Shown: positions 1-6,517 of the stretch, piece by piece | Layout of the letters: every line of letters starts with the position of its first letter | Numbering within the stretch: the stretch's first letter is position 1 | Assembly (NCBI GenBank): GCA_013203755.1 | Contig: JABMPI010000510.1 | Coordinates: 1-7,583, forward strand | Direction of reading: 5' to 3' | Length of the DNA stretch: 7,583 bases | DNA from: Bacteroidota bacterium | Lineage (GTDB): Bacteria; Bacteroidota; Bacteroidia; Bacteroidales; Prolixibacteraceae | Made by a program: the position numbers and the translations under genes | The notes under the pieces: model-generated | Databases searched by the model: none | What the model was told of the DNA's origin: nothing | The model's input: only the letters and a program-made list of their open reading frames with translations

Positions 1-890
1 AAATCGATCGTCCTGCTTTAACCAAAGCAGTAGAAAAAGCACTTGATATGATGCAGAAATCCCAACTGGACAATGGTGGTTGGCCGCACAAATATCCGTG
101 GCAGGGGAATTACCACGATTATGCCACTTTCAACGATCAGGGAATTAATGATTGCATCAGGGTGATGATTGAAGCTGATACATATTATGAAAATGATGAA
201 ATTTCAAAAAGTATGCAAGAAGTGGGGCGTTTTCTGATGATTTCGCAATTGCCTCCTCCACAACCTGGATGGGCGCAGCAATACAACGAATATCTTCAAC
301 CTGCCTGGGCCCGAACATTTGAGCCTCCTTCGGTTTGTCCGTCTGCCAGCGTTAATAATATCAATAGTCTTATTGATCTGTATGAACATACAGGTCATGG
401 TAGTTACCTGGAACCTATTCCTGATGCAATCAGATGGTTAAAAGCCTCCCAGTTACCCAACGGAAAATGGGGACGTTTTCTTGAAATAGGTACTAATAAA
501 CCACTATATTACGATCGGGATCGTATTCGTGTTGAATCAGTAGATGAACTTTCTTTAGAAAGACGCACGGGTTATGGTTATGAAACTGATATAAAATCTG
601 CTTTGGATGCAGCTGAATTGCGCTATCAGCAGGCAATGGGACAAGTTGCCCAAACACCAAAACCGGATCCTGCAACTACGATAAAAAAATGGGCTGCAAA
701 TGTTCAGTATATCCTAAAAGATCAAGATGAATTAGGGCGATGGATCGTTCATGAGGATAAATTTCGAAAGGAAGTACAAGGTCGAAGATGGAACGGAGAA
801 TACAGATTAGAAGACAGGATATCCAGCGCTCTTTTTAATAAAAATGTGGAAGTACTTTGTGAGTTTTTAGAGGCGTATAAGGGTTTGTAA
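1..890 (+). CDS. PL10-type pectate lyase, 5'-truncated by the window edge
   Basis: The frame is open from base 3 through the first Met at 48, so the gene begins outside the window; about 295 C-terminal residues are present. Numbered from the Met at 48, the protein shows signatures I recognise from the pectic acid lyase family (PL10): TFND (27-30), GWAQQY (74-79), PAWAR (85-89), YYDRDR (154-159) and ERRTGYGY (171-178). PL10 enzymes cleave polygalacturonate by beta-elimination in an (alpha/alpha) toroid fold. Repeated helix-end motifs of the type SQLxxGxW at about 5-12, 66-75, 134-141 and 225-232 fit such a toroid. The region after PAWAR departs from the PL10 sequences I recall, and about 100 residues follow the ERRTGYGY motif, so this may be a divergent subfamily. 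Its signal peptide, if any, lies upstream. It is followed after 9 bases by the propeller lipoprotein gene, which implies cotranscription. Family assignment is fairly sure; the exact substrate is not. Confidence 0.82.
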   Translation, partial: IDRPALTKAVEKALDMMQKSQLDNGGWPHKYPWQGNYHDYATFNDQGINDCIRVMIEADTYYENDEISKSMQEVGRFLMISQLPPPQPGWAQQYNEYLQPAWARTFEPPSVCPSASVNNINSLIDLYEHTGHGSYLEPIPDAIRWLKASQLPNGKWGRFLEIGTNKPLYYDRDRIRVESVDELSLERRTGYGYETDIKSALDAAELRYQQAMGQVAQTPKPDPATTIKKWAANVQYILKDQDELGRWIVHEDKFRKEVQGRRWNGEYRLEDRISSALFNKNVEVLCEFLEAYKGL

Positions 891-899
891 ATTAAATTT

Positions 900-2147
900 A
901 TGATTATGAGAAGAGAAATATTATTCTATTCAGTCTTAATTATTTCAATATTTATTCTTGCTTGTAATGCAAAAGATAAGAATCCGGACGTTTTATTTCC
1001 CGAAATCTCTGAACCGGTAGCCTTAACTTCCGGTCCAAATCAACACTTGTTTGCCAGTTATTACGGCATTAACTCGTGGAGTGCAGATCAGCGGTTTGTA
1101 ACCGTTTTAGAAACACCGATTAAATATCGGTTGCCTACAGAAAATGACCCGGCGGTTCTTGGCATGGTTGATTTGCAAACAAATGAATTTATCCCATTAG
1201 CCGAAACTCGGGCATGGAATTTCCAACAAGGTTGTATGGCACACTGGTTGAGAACCCATCCCAATTCACAAATTATTTATAACGATTTTGTTGATGGAAA
1301 ATTTGTTTCTATAATTATGGATGTTCATAAGAAGGAAAAAATTAAAACAATCCCTTACCCAATTGCTGCAGTTTCACCAAATGGAAAGGAAGCGATTAGT
1401 ATAAATTTCTCGCGACTTCGCACTACACGTGAATCGTATGGATATGGTGGAGATGGTCAGGATGCCAAACTTGATGTGCAATTTCCGAAAGACGAAGGAT
1501 TATTCCTTATCAATCTTGAAACTGGCCAAGCCAAACTTCTTGTATCAATTTACGACGTAAAAAATCAGGTACCTGAAGTACCGGAAGGGGGGATTGGGTA
1601 CTTCAATCATGTGTTGTTTAGCCGTGATGGAGGACGTATTTTTTGGTTGTCACGCGCTATTCCAAATAGAAATACAACATCGTTTACCGTTGACCGTAAT
1701 GGGAAAAATGTACAACTTTGTTTTCCCGATGGCTGGGGCGGTTCACATTTTGACTGGCTTTCGGAGGACGAACTCATGATTACAGGAACATATTTGGCAA
1801 AGGAAAATGCCCATATACTTTTTACCATTGGAAAGCAAAACTACAGGCGACTTGGCAATGGTATTCTGGATTACGATGGCCACGGCACCTTTTCGCCTGA
1901 TGGAAAATGGATGGTGACCGACACTTACCCAAGTAAGGAATTAAAAGAACAGAAACTTTACCTCATGGATATGAAAACGGAAGCCATTTTACCCTTAGGC
2001 AGATTTGTCCATCCAACCGCATTTAGAGATAATGGGAAAGATGCCCAGTGTGATTTACATCCACGTTGGAGTCCAAATGGAGATATGATTGGATTTAATT
2101 CAGTTACAACAGGCGATAGGCAAGTATATATTATTAATCTAAAATAA
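900..2147 (+). CDS. TolB-like beta-propeller lipoprotein, oligogalacturonate-lyase-like (PL22-like) candidate
   Basis: This 415-residue protein starts with a basic/hydrophobic signal (7-21) ending in a lipobox ILAC with the lipid-bearing Cys at 22, so it is predicted to be a lipoprotein facing the periplasm or cell surface. A Met at residue 3 is an equally possible start. The body shows WD40/PD40-type blade motifs: SPNGKEA (159-165), SRDGGRIFW (241-249), SPDGKWMV (332-339) and SPNGDMIGF (391-399). Histidines sit just ahead of successive blade strands: H237 (FNH), H283 (GGSH), H328 (DGHGTFSP) and H387 (CDLHPRWSP). Oligogalacturonate lyases (PL22) are seven-bladed propellers that use a histidine-rich centre to hold a divalent metal and to act on unsaturated or short galacturonides; the histidines here are compatible with that, but I cannot align them residue by residue. 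The alternative is a non-catalytic TolB-like binding protein. It lies between pectate lyase and GH39 genes, with gaps of 9 and 7 bases, in one apparent operon. Confidence 0.72.
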   Translation: MIMRREILFYSVLIISIFILACNAKDKNPDVLFPEISEPVALTSGPNQHLFASYYGINSWSADQRFVTVLETPIKYRLPTENDPAVLGMVDLQTNEFIPLAETRAWNFQQGCMAHWLRTHPNSQIIYNDFVDGKFVSIIMDVHKKEKIKTIPYPIAAVSPNGKEAISINFSRLRTTRESYGYGGDGQDAKLDVQFPKDEGLFLINLETGQAKLLVSIYDVKNQVPEVPEGGIGYFNHVLFSRDGGRIFWLSRAIPNRNTTSFTVDRNGKNVQLCFPDGWGGSHFDWLSEDELMITGTYLAKENAHILFTIGKQNYRRLGNGILDYDGHGTFSPDGKWMVTDTYPSKELKEQKLYLMDMKTEAILPLGRFVHPTAFRDNGKDAQCDLHPRWSPNGDMIGFNSVTTGDRQVYIINLK

Positions 2148-2154
2148 ACTTGAA

Positions 2155-3765
2155 ATGAAATTCACTTTGATTACCTTATTATTACTTTTTTACTCAGCAA
2201 CAATTTTTGCACAGCCCCATGTTTTTAAAGTAGATGCCAATAAAATTGTTGGTAAAAACACCCAATTCTGGAAAGCGGCGGGAACCGACCTTTTATATTA
2301 TCTTTCAGAGAAACCAAGTGGACAAGCTTTGTTAGACAGAATGGATGAGACCAACTCATGTGTCTATCTTCGAAATCATTACACTTTAACCCAGCACATT
2401 CGAGAAGGATTGGAAGTAGGTATTGAAGTATATTCAGAAGATGAAAATGGAAATGCAGTTTACGATTTTAGCCGGGTAAATAAAATTTATGGTGAGTTTG
2501 TAAAAAGAGGTTTAAAACCGGTGGTGGAATGCGATTACCTACCAAGAGGATTGGCTTCAGATGAAAAACGATCGTCTGAAGGGAACGATGAGGGAATGTC
2601 AATTAAAAATGCAGGACCCAAAGATTGGGATAAATGGCACGATTTATTATCTGCTTTCACAAAAAATCTGATAGAAACGTTTGGTGCAGAAGAAGTGCGT
2701 ACCTGGTATTTCGAAGTTTGGAATGAACCCGATGGATGGAAACAATCTGATATTGAGACATTTTACAAATTATACGATGTTTTTGTAGACGCCATAACTT
2801 CGGTCGATCAAGAACTAAAAGTTGGTGGCCCGGCCTGTTATCACGACTGGTTTCTGAAAAATTTTATTGAACATGTAGTGAATGGAACAAACCATGTTAC
2901 TGGCAAAAAAGGAACGAGAATTGATTTTATCTCTTACCACATTTATGGCCTTTCCGGTGGCTGGCTAAATGGAGAACCCGTTATTAAACCTCAGGTTCAG
3001 CGTTTTTCACAATCTGTCCTTTGGGTGTCTCGTTTACTGGAAAAATATGAAACTTTGAAAGGAGTTGAGTTTCATATCAATGAATGGGGAATGTCGTCTA
3101 ACTTTCAGAAAACGGTTGCCGATTTTCCAGATCTGCATTATCGCAACAGCGAAGAATCGCCCCTGTTTTTGGCGAAAATGGTCGATTGTTTGTATGCCAT
3201 TGAAGACAATTACGATTTCCCAACATCGATGTTACTTTACTGGGGAGGTGCCTGGGAGGCAGAAAAGGATGGATTTTTTCTTGGAAATAGAGGTTTGACA
3301 ACTGCAGGTAACATTCCAAAACCCATTCAAACTGGTTACGAAATGCTGGCTCAGTTGGGCGAAGCTCGAATTGACGTAAGTGGCTCCAGAATTGGTCGTA
3401 GATATGGTGTTCTGGCAACCAAATCATCCAATAAAGAAGTTCAGTTAATCGTGTATAACTACAATGAAACGGACGATGATTTATCAATTTATGATGATGT
3501 TGAAATAAAAATATCCGGGATGGCAAAGGGAAATTGTTCAATTGAAGAATACAGCCTTGATCGCAAAAACAATAATACTTACAGGGAGTGGCAAAAACAA
3601 GGTTCTCCAAAAACCTCAAAAGATGCCGATTTGAAAAGTCTGCAAAAAGCCGCTGATTTATCTGTGACGAAATCTTCAAAAGTAAAAACAGAGGATGGCG
3701 AAATCGGATTAAAAATAAAATTGCCACGCCACAGTATGAAACTGATTAAAATTATAATCAATTAA
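2155..3765 (+). CDS. Exported GH39-family glycoside hydrolase (beta-xylosidase-like)
   Basis: The 536-residue product begins with a signal peptide (Lys-2, hydrophobic 4-18, probable cleavage near IFA-QP, residues 19-20). The clan GH-A barrel carries strong GH39 signatures: GLKPVVECDYLPRGLAS (119-135), WYFEVWNEPD (184-193) with E191 as the expected acid/base, KVGGPA (222-227), DFISYHIYG (257-265) and HINEWG (307-312) with E310 as the expected nucleophile. Family members are retaining enzymes, including beta-xylosidases, alpha-L-iduronidases and some acting on arabinose or galactose, so the substrate stays open. From about 410 the chain becomes a beta-rich accessory domain (LIVYNYN, 431-437) with a polar Lys/Ser/Asp-rich stretch at about 470-515. 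It is the last gene of the pectate-lyase unit, 7 bases after the propeller gene, and its stop lies inside an A/T inverted repeat. Role inferred: trimming side chains or oligosaccharides released by the upstream lyases. Confidence 0.88.
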   Translation: MKFTLITLLLLFYSATIFAQPHVFKVDANKIVGKNTQFWKAAGTDLLYYLSEKPSGQALLDRMDETNSCVYLRNHYTLTQHIREGLEVGIEVYSEDENGNAVYDFSRVNKIYGEFVKRGLKPVVECDYLPRGLASDEKRSSEGNDEGMSIKNAGPKDWDKWHDLLSAFTKNLIETFGAEEVRTWYFEVWNEPDGWKQSDIETFYKLYDVFVDAITSVDQELKVGGPACYHDWFLKNFIEHVVNGTNHVTGKKGTRIDFISYHIYGLSGGWLNGEPVIKPQVQRFSQSVLWVSRLLEKYETLKGVEFHINEWGMSSNFQKTVADFPDLHYRNSEESPLFLAKMVDCLYAIEDNYDFPTSMLLYWGGAWEAEKDGFFLGNRGLTTAGNIPKPIQTGYEMLAQLGEARIDVSGSRIGRRYGVLATKSSNKEVQLIVYNYNETDDDLSIYDDVEIKISGMAKGNCSIEEYSLDRKNNNTYREWQKQGSPKTSKDADLKSLQKAADLSVTKSSKVKTEDGEIGLKIKLPRHSMKLIKIIIN

Positions 3766-3782
3766 AAATTTAATTTTTAATT
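3760..3782. terminator. Candidate bidirectional terminator between convergent genes
   Basis: A perfect inverted repeat with 11-base arms (3760-3770 and 3772-3782) surrounds a single central T. It overlaps the GH39 stop codon and ends 11 bases from the stop of the convergent regulator gene. The arms are made only of A and T, so the stem would be weak, but a run of T follows on each strand. The position between two converging 3' ends supports a terminator role; A/T richness means chance formation cannot be excluded. Confidence 0.35.
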
Positions 3783-3793
3783 AAACTACTAAT

Positions 3794-4978
3794 CTAAGGC
3801 CAAATTTCATCCATATTCAATGTGATTGGATCAATCCTTTTTACAAGAATTTTAAAATCTGTTTGGTCATTTCCGCTTACCTCAAATACGGCCTTAAAAT
3901 TTTCTGTCGGAAAATCTGTCACAAGTGTTTTTAATTCTTTCAGATTTTCAGGTTCACTTAGATATTTTATTGTAGCAACATTTCCTATGTCTGTTTTGCA
4001 CATAAGTGACATGGCAATCCGTTCATCTTTTGTCTTAAAATAAATAAATGTAGCATATTCTATATCAAGAAAATCATTGTTGCTTGAATCATAAACGGAA
4101 GTAGAATCTTTTACTGTATATAATAGCTTAGATTCAGGAACAACATAGGTGATACCAATCTTTTCAAAAATTTGTTTAAGAATGTTTTGTGTTTTATAAG
4201 ATCCAATAAAAATGGTATTAGTAGCAATCAGGTGTTCCCATTTCAGGTTACCTGAATAACGCATATTAACCTCGTTATGACCGCCACCTAAAAAACTCAT
4301 TACCTTATAAAGTCCAAAAGGAGCTTGTTTATTAATATAGGTCTGTTCTGTTTTTTCAAAACTACCTTTTACCCCCGGATTGGCTTCCAACATTTCATTA
4401 AATTCTTCATCCGAATTTATTTTTGTTAAACGGGTAGCAGTCATCGAGCCCAATACATTCATAGAATTAATGAAATAATGATCTCCCAGAATTATAAGCA
4501 AGGGGTACTGCGAATTGTAAATGCCTTCCCAAATGTAGCTGCGTGTTATTAAAGAACGGTCTCTTGAGGTGAAAACCATGGTTGCTAAGAGTAAAACTAC
4601 GAGACTTAATCCTAATAAGTAAGGACTTAATGAAGCTATTCGAGATCGCCTGATTATCTTTCTGTTACGATGAATTTGAACTTTATAACCCCCCTTGGGT
4701 ATAGAGAATACAATTTGGTCAACGGCACCTTCATTTTTATAATATTCATCAAGTTTCTTTCTTAAGTTGTGAACATAAATACGAATGTTTTTCTCCTTGC
4801 CTTTATTTTGCGAATTACCAAAGACTTCATAAGCTATTTCAAATTCCTTAGGAGTCTCACTATTTATTGATTTTTCAACAAGGTATTTAAATAGCTCTTT
4901 TACCACAACAGACTTAGAAAAGCACTGGCTATTTTGTACTTTTTGAAGGTTATGGTTTATTTGATGAATACTTGTCAT
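3794..4978 (-). CDS. Membrane-anchored winged-helix transcriptional regulator with periplasmic sensor domain
   Basis: The 394-residue protein has three parts. Residues about 20-102 form a winged helix of the OmpR/PhoB effector type: LFKYLVEKS (29-37), EFEIAYEVFG (45-54), IRIYVHNLRKKLDEYY (65-80, the likely recognition helix) and IPKGGYKV (93-100, the wing). This version, with VHNLRKKLDEYY followed by a PKGGY wing, resembles the N-terminal domain of one-component regulators I recall from Acidobacteria and Planctomycetes. A basic stretch (103-113) precedes one membrane span at about 118-136, leaving about 258 residues in the periplasm. That domain is not one I can name; it contains WEGIYNSQYPLLIILGD (150-166) and NTIFIGSYKTQN (254-265), reminiscent of the C-terminal part of those same proteins. 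No receiver domain is present, so direct ligand sensing in a ToxR/CadC-like layout is inferred. It is divergent from the oxidoreductase gene and convergent with GH39; it could control either unit. Confidence 0.8.
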   Translation of the reverse strand: MTSIHQINHNLQKVQNSQCFSKSVVVKELFKYLVEKSINSETPKEFEIAYEVFGNSQNKGKEKNIRIYVHNLRKKLDEYYKNEGAVDQIVFSIPKGGYKVQIHRNRKIIRRSRIASLSPYLLGLSLVVLLLATMVFTSRDRSLITRSYIWEGIYNSQYPLLIILGDHYFINSMNVLGSMTATRLTKINSDEEFNEMLEANPGVKGSFEKTEQTYINKQAPFGLYKVMSFLGGGHNEVNMRYSGNLKWEHLIATNTIFIGSYKTQNILKQIFEKIGITYVVPESKLLYTVKDSTSVYDSSNNDFLDIEYATFIYFKTKDERIAMSLMCKTDIGNVATIKYLSEPENLKELKTLVTDFPTENFKAVFEVSGNDQTDFKILVKRIDPITLNMDEIWP

Positions 4979-5000
4979 TAACTAATTGATAATGATTGTT

Positions 5001-5012
5001 GTTAACGGTAAA
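5001..5012 (+). promoter_or_regulatory. Operator-like motif copy 1, GTTAACGGTAAA
   Basis: This 12-mer matches copy 2 (5054-5065) at 11 of 12 positions. It starts 23 bases upstream of the regulator's start codon, a position suited to autoregulation. A partial copy, ATTAACG, begins 12 bases downstream at 5013 in the same orientation. The core GTTAAC is itself palindromic. Binding by the adjacent regulator is inferred only. Confidence 0.4.
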
Positions 5013-5053
5013 ATTAACGTATTCTTTACTATTAAACAAGAAAAATCGTTCGC

Positions 5054-5065
5054 GTTAACGGAAAA
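5054..5065 (+). promoter_or_regulatory. Operator-like motif copy 2, GTTAACGGAAAA
   Basis: This is the second copy of the 12-mer, 53 bases (about five helical turns) after copy 1 and roughly 100 bases before the oxidoreductase start codon. A related half-site, ATTAACA, begins 21 bases downstream at 5075. The ATTAACAAC at 5075-5083 also matches in inverted orientation the GTTGTTAAC at 4998-5006 (8 of 9 bases). The spacing would put sites on the same DNA face, as expected for cooperative binding or looping. Confidence 0.4.
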
Positions 5066-5167
5066 GTCATATAAATTAACAACTGATTTCAATTAAATTA
5101 ATTTAAAAAAAAGGTAAAAATCCTTTAATAAGAAGATTTAATTAAGTTAAACAAATAAAAAAGCATC

Positions 5168-6502
5168 ATGAGTCAATCAAGAAGAAATTTCATTAAGAAT
5201 TCTGCTACAGTAGCGGCAGCAGTTACAATTCCTTCCATTATTCCTGCTCATGCATTTGGTGCAAACGACCGCATTAATGCAGCTGTATTAGGAGTAAACG
5301 GAAGAGGGAAGAGCCACATTAAAGGATTAATGGTTCAGGATAATGTTCAGGTTACCACATTGTGCGACCCAGATTTGAATATTGCAAAAAAACGCGCCGG
5401 TGAATTTAAAGAAACTTACGGGAAGGAAGTCGCAATTGAACAAGACCTTCGTCGTGTAATGGACAATAAAGACATCGACGTAGTAAGTATTGCAACACCA
5501 AATCACTGGCATTCGCTTTCAGTAATCTGGGCTTGCCAAGCAGGCAAAGACTGTTATGTTGAAAAACCAGGTTCGCATAATATTTTTGAAGGCCGTAAAA
5601 TGGTTGAGGCTGCACAAAAATACGATCGTATTGTACAGCACGGGGTTCAGTTAAGAAGTTCGCCAGCTGTTAACGAGGCAATTCAGTTAATGCGCGATGG
5701 TTATATTGGAAGAGTTTACATGGCACGTGGTCTTGTTTTCCGTTGGAGAGGAGATATCGGGAATAAAGGATTCTCTCCAGTACCGGAAGGTGTTGATTAC
5801 GATCTTTGGACCGGACCAGCTCCAATGCGTCCGTTTACAGAAAATCTTGTGCACTACAACTGGCACTGGCACTGGGATTATGGTAACGGTGATGTAGGTA
5901 ACCAGGGAATTCACGAAACTGACCTTTGTATGTGGGGATTAGATGTTGGTCTTCCAACTCAAATTACATCGATGGGTGGTAAGTTCCTTTGGGACGACTG
6001 CAAAGAAGTACCTGAAGTACTTACTTCTATTTATAATTATCCTGAAGAAAATAAGATTATTCAATTTGAAGTACGTCCATGGTGTACAAACACTGAAGAA
6101 GGTGCTACAGTTGGTAATATTTTCTATGGAGATAAAGGTATTATTGTAGTTGATGGTTACGATAAATATAAGTCGTATTTAGGAAAGAACAGAGAACCGG
6201 GTAAATCAGGAGACGACGGTGCAAAATCAGAGTCAGGTATTGACCGTGGTGCAGGTGGTACTGACGGACACTTTGCTAACTTTATTGAAGCAGTTCGTAA
6301 ACACGACAAAACAATATTAAATGGTCCTGTGGAAACAGCTCACCTTTCATCAGGATTGGCACATCTTGGAAATATTGCTTATCGCACGGGTAAAGTATTA
6401 AACTTTAATCCTGAAACAGAGAAATTTGTAAACGATCCTGAGGCAGATGCAATGCTTTCACGAAATTATCGTAGCAATTACGTTGTTCCTAATAAAGTAT
6501 AA
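5168..6502 (+). CDS. Tat-exported Gfo/Idh/MocA-family oxidoreductase
   Basis: The 444-residue protein opens with a twin-arginine signal (SRRNFIK, 4-10, R5/R6) followed by an Ala-rich hydrophobic stretch ending near AHAFGAN (27-33). Export through Tat is expected for enzymes that fold around their cofactor in the cytoplasm. The Rossmann domain has INAAVLGVNGRG (36-47), the acidic CDPD (66-69) and the family motif EKP (132-134), where K133 is the usual catalytic or substrate-contacting lysine. The C-terminal domain carries WHWHWDYGNGDVGNQGIHETD (232-252) with H249, typical of exported Gfo/Idh/MocA proteins of Bacteroidota and Planctomycetes. Relatives oxidise or reduce sugar hydroxyls with NAD(P), and a few families (for example GH109) cleave glycosides through a transient NAD-dependent oxidation; I cannot tell which applies. 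A Gly/Asp/Ser-rich loop at about 340-366 precedes GHFANFIEAV. It heads a two-gene unit with the DUF6807 gene 15 bases downstream. Confidence 0.88.
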   Translation: MSQSRRNFIKNSATVAAAVTIPSIIPAHAFGANDRINAAVLGVNGRGKSHIKGLMVQDNVQVTTLCDPDLNIAKKRAGEFKETYGKEVAIEQDLRRVMDNKDIDVVSIATPNHWHSLSVIWACQAGKDCYVEKPGSHNIFEGRKMVEAAQKYDRIVQHGVQLRSSPAVNEAIQLMRDGYIGRVYMARGLVFRWRGDIGNKGFSPVPEGVDYDLWTGPAPMRPFTENLVHYNWHWHWDYGNGDVGNQGIHETDLCMWGLDVGLPTQITSMGGKFLWDDCKEVPEVLTSIYNYPEENKIIQFEVRPWCTNTEEGATVGNIFYGDKGIIVVDGYDKYKSYLGKNREPGKSGDDGAKSESGIDRGAGGTDGHFANFIEAVRKHDKTILNGPVETAHLSSGLAHLGNIAYRTGKVLNFNPETEKFVNDPEADAMLSRNYRSNYVVPNKV

Positions 6503-6517
6503 TAAAACAGTATAAAA

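Larger units (their letters stand above)
4979..5167. promoter_or_regulatory. Divergent promoter/operator region
   Basis: This 189-base spacer separates the starts of the regulator (- strand) and the oxidoreductase gene (+ strand), so both promoters should lie here. It is very A/T rich. It holds two GTTAACGG motifs with related ATTAAC half-sites (5013-5018 and 5075-5080), and a 14-base palindrome TTAAATTAATTTAA at 5093-5106. I could not find an exact Bacteroidota -7 element (TAnnTTTG) on either strand, so no transcription start is proposed. No ORF of note is seen. Confidence 0.55.

Noticed and set aside
3098..3727. A 209-codon open frame on the - strand
   Set aside because: It lies entirely inside the GH39 gene, whose catalytic motifs are intact on the + strand. 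Its translation has no recognisable domain and an irregular, Phe/Leu/His-rich composition typical of an antisense shadow.
5109..5127. A small hairpin (AAAGG, 7-base loop, CCTTT at 5110-5126) upstream of the oxidoreductase gene
   Set aside because: The stem is only 5 base pairs and lies in very A/T-rich DNA, so it is readily expected by chance. There is no supporting riboswitch- or attenuator-like structure.
5667..5675. Another GTTAACG-like sequence inside the oxidoreductase gene, and ATTAACGG near 7308
   Set aside because: Both are within reading frames and are explained by ordinary Val-Asn or Ile-Asn codons; they lack the following GGnAAA extension of the spacer motif or its GTTAAC core.
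5168..6502. Calling the oxidoreductase a GH109 alpha-N-acetylgalactosaminidase
   Set aside because: GH109 belongs to the same fold and also has exported members, but I see no motif that separates this protein in favour of GH109 over the many uncharacterised Tat-type Gfo/Idh/MocA proteins.
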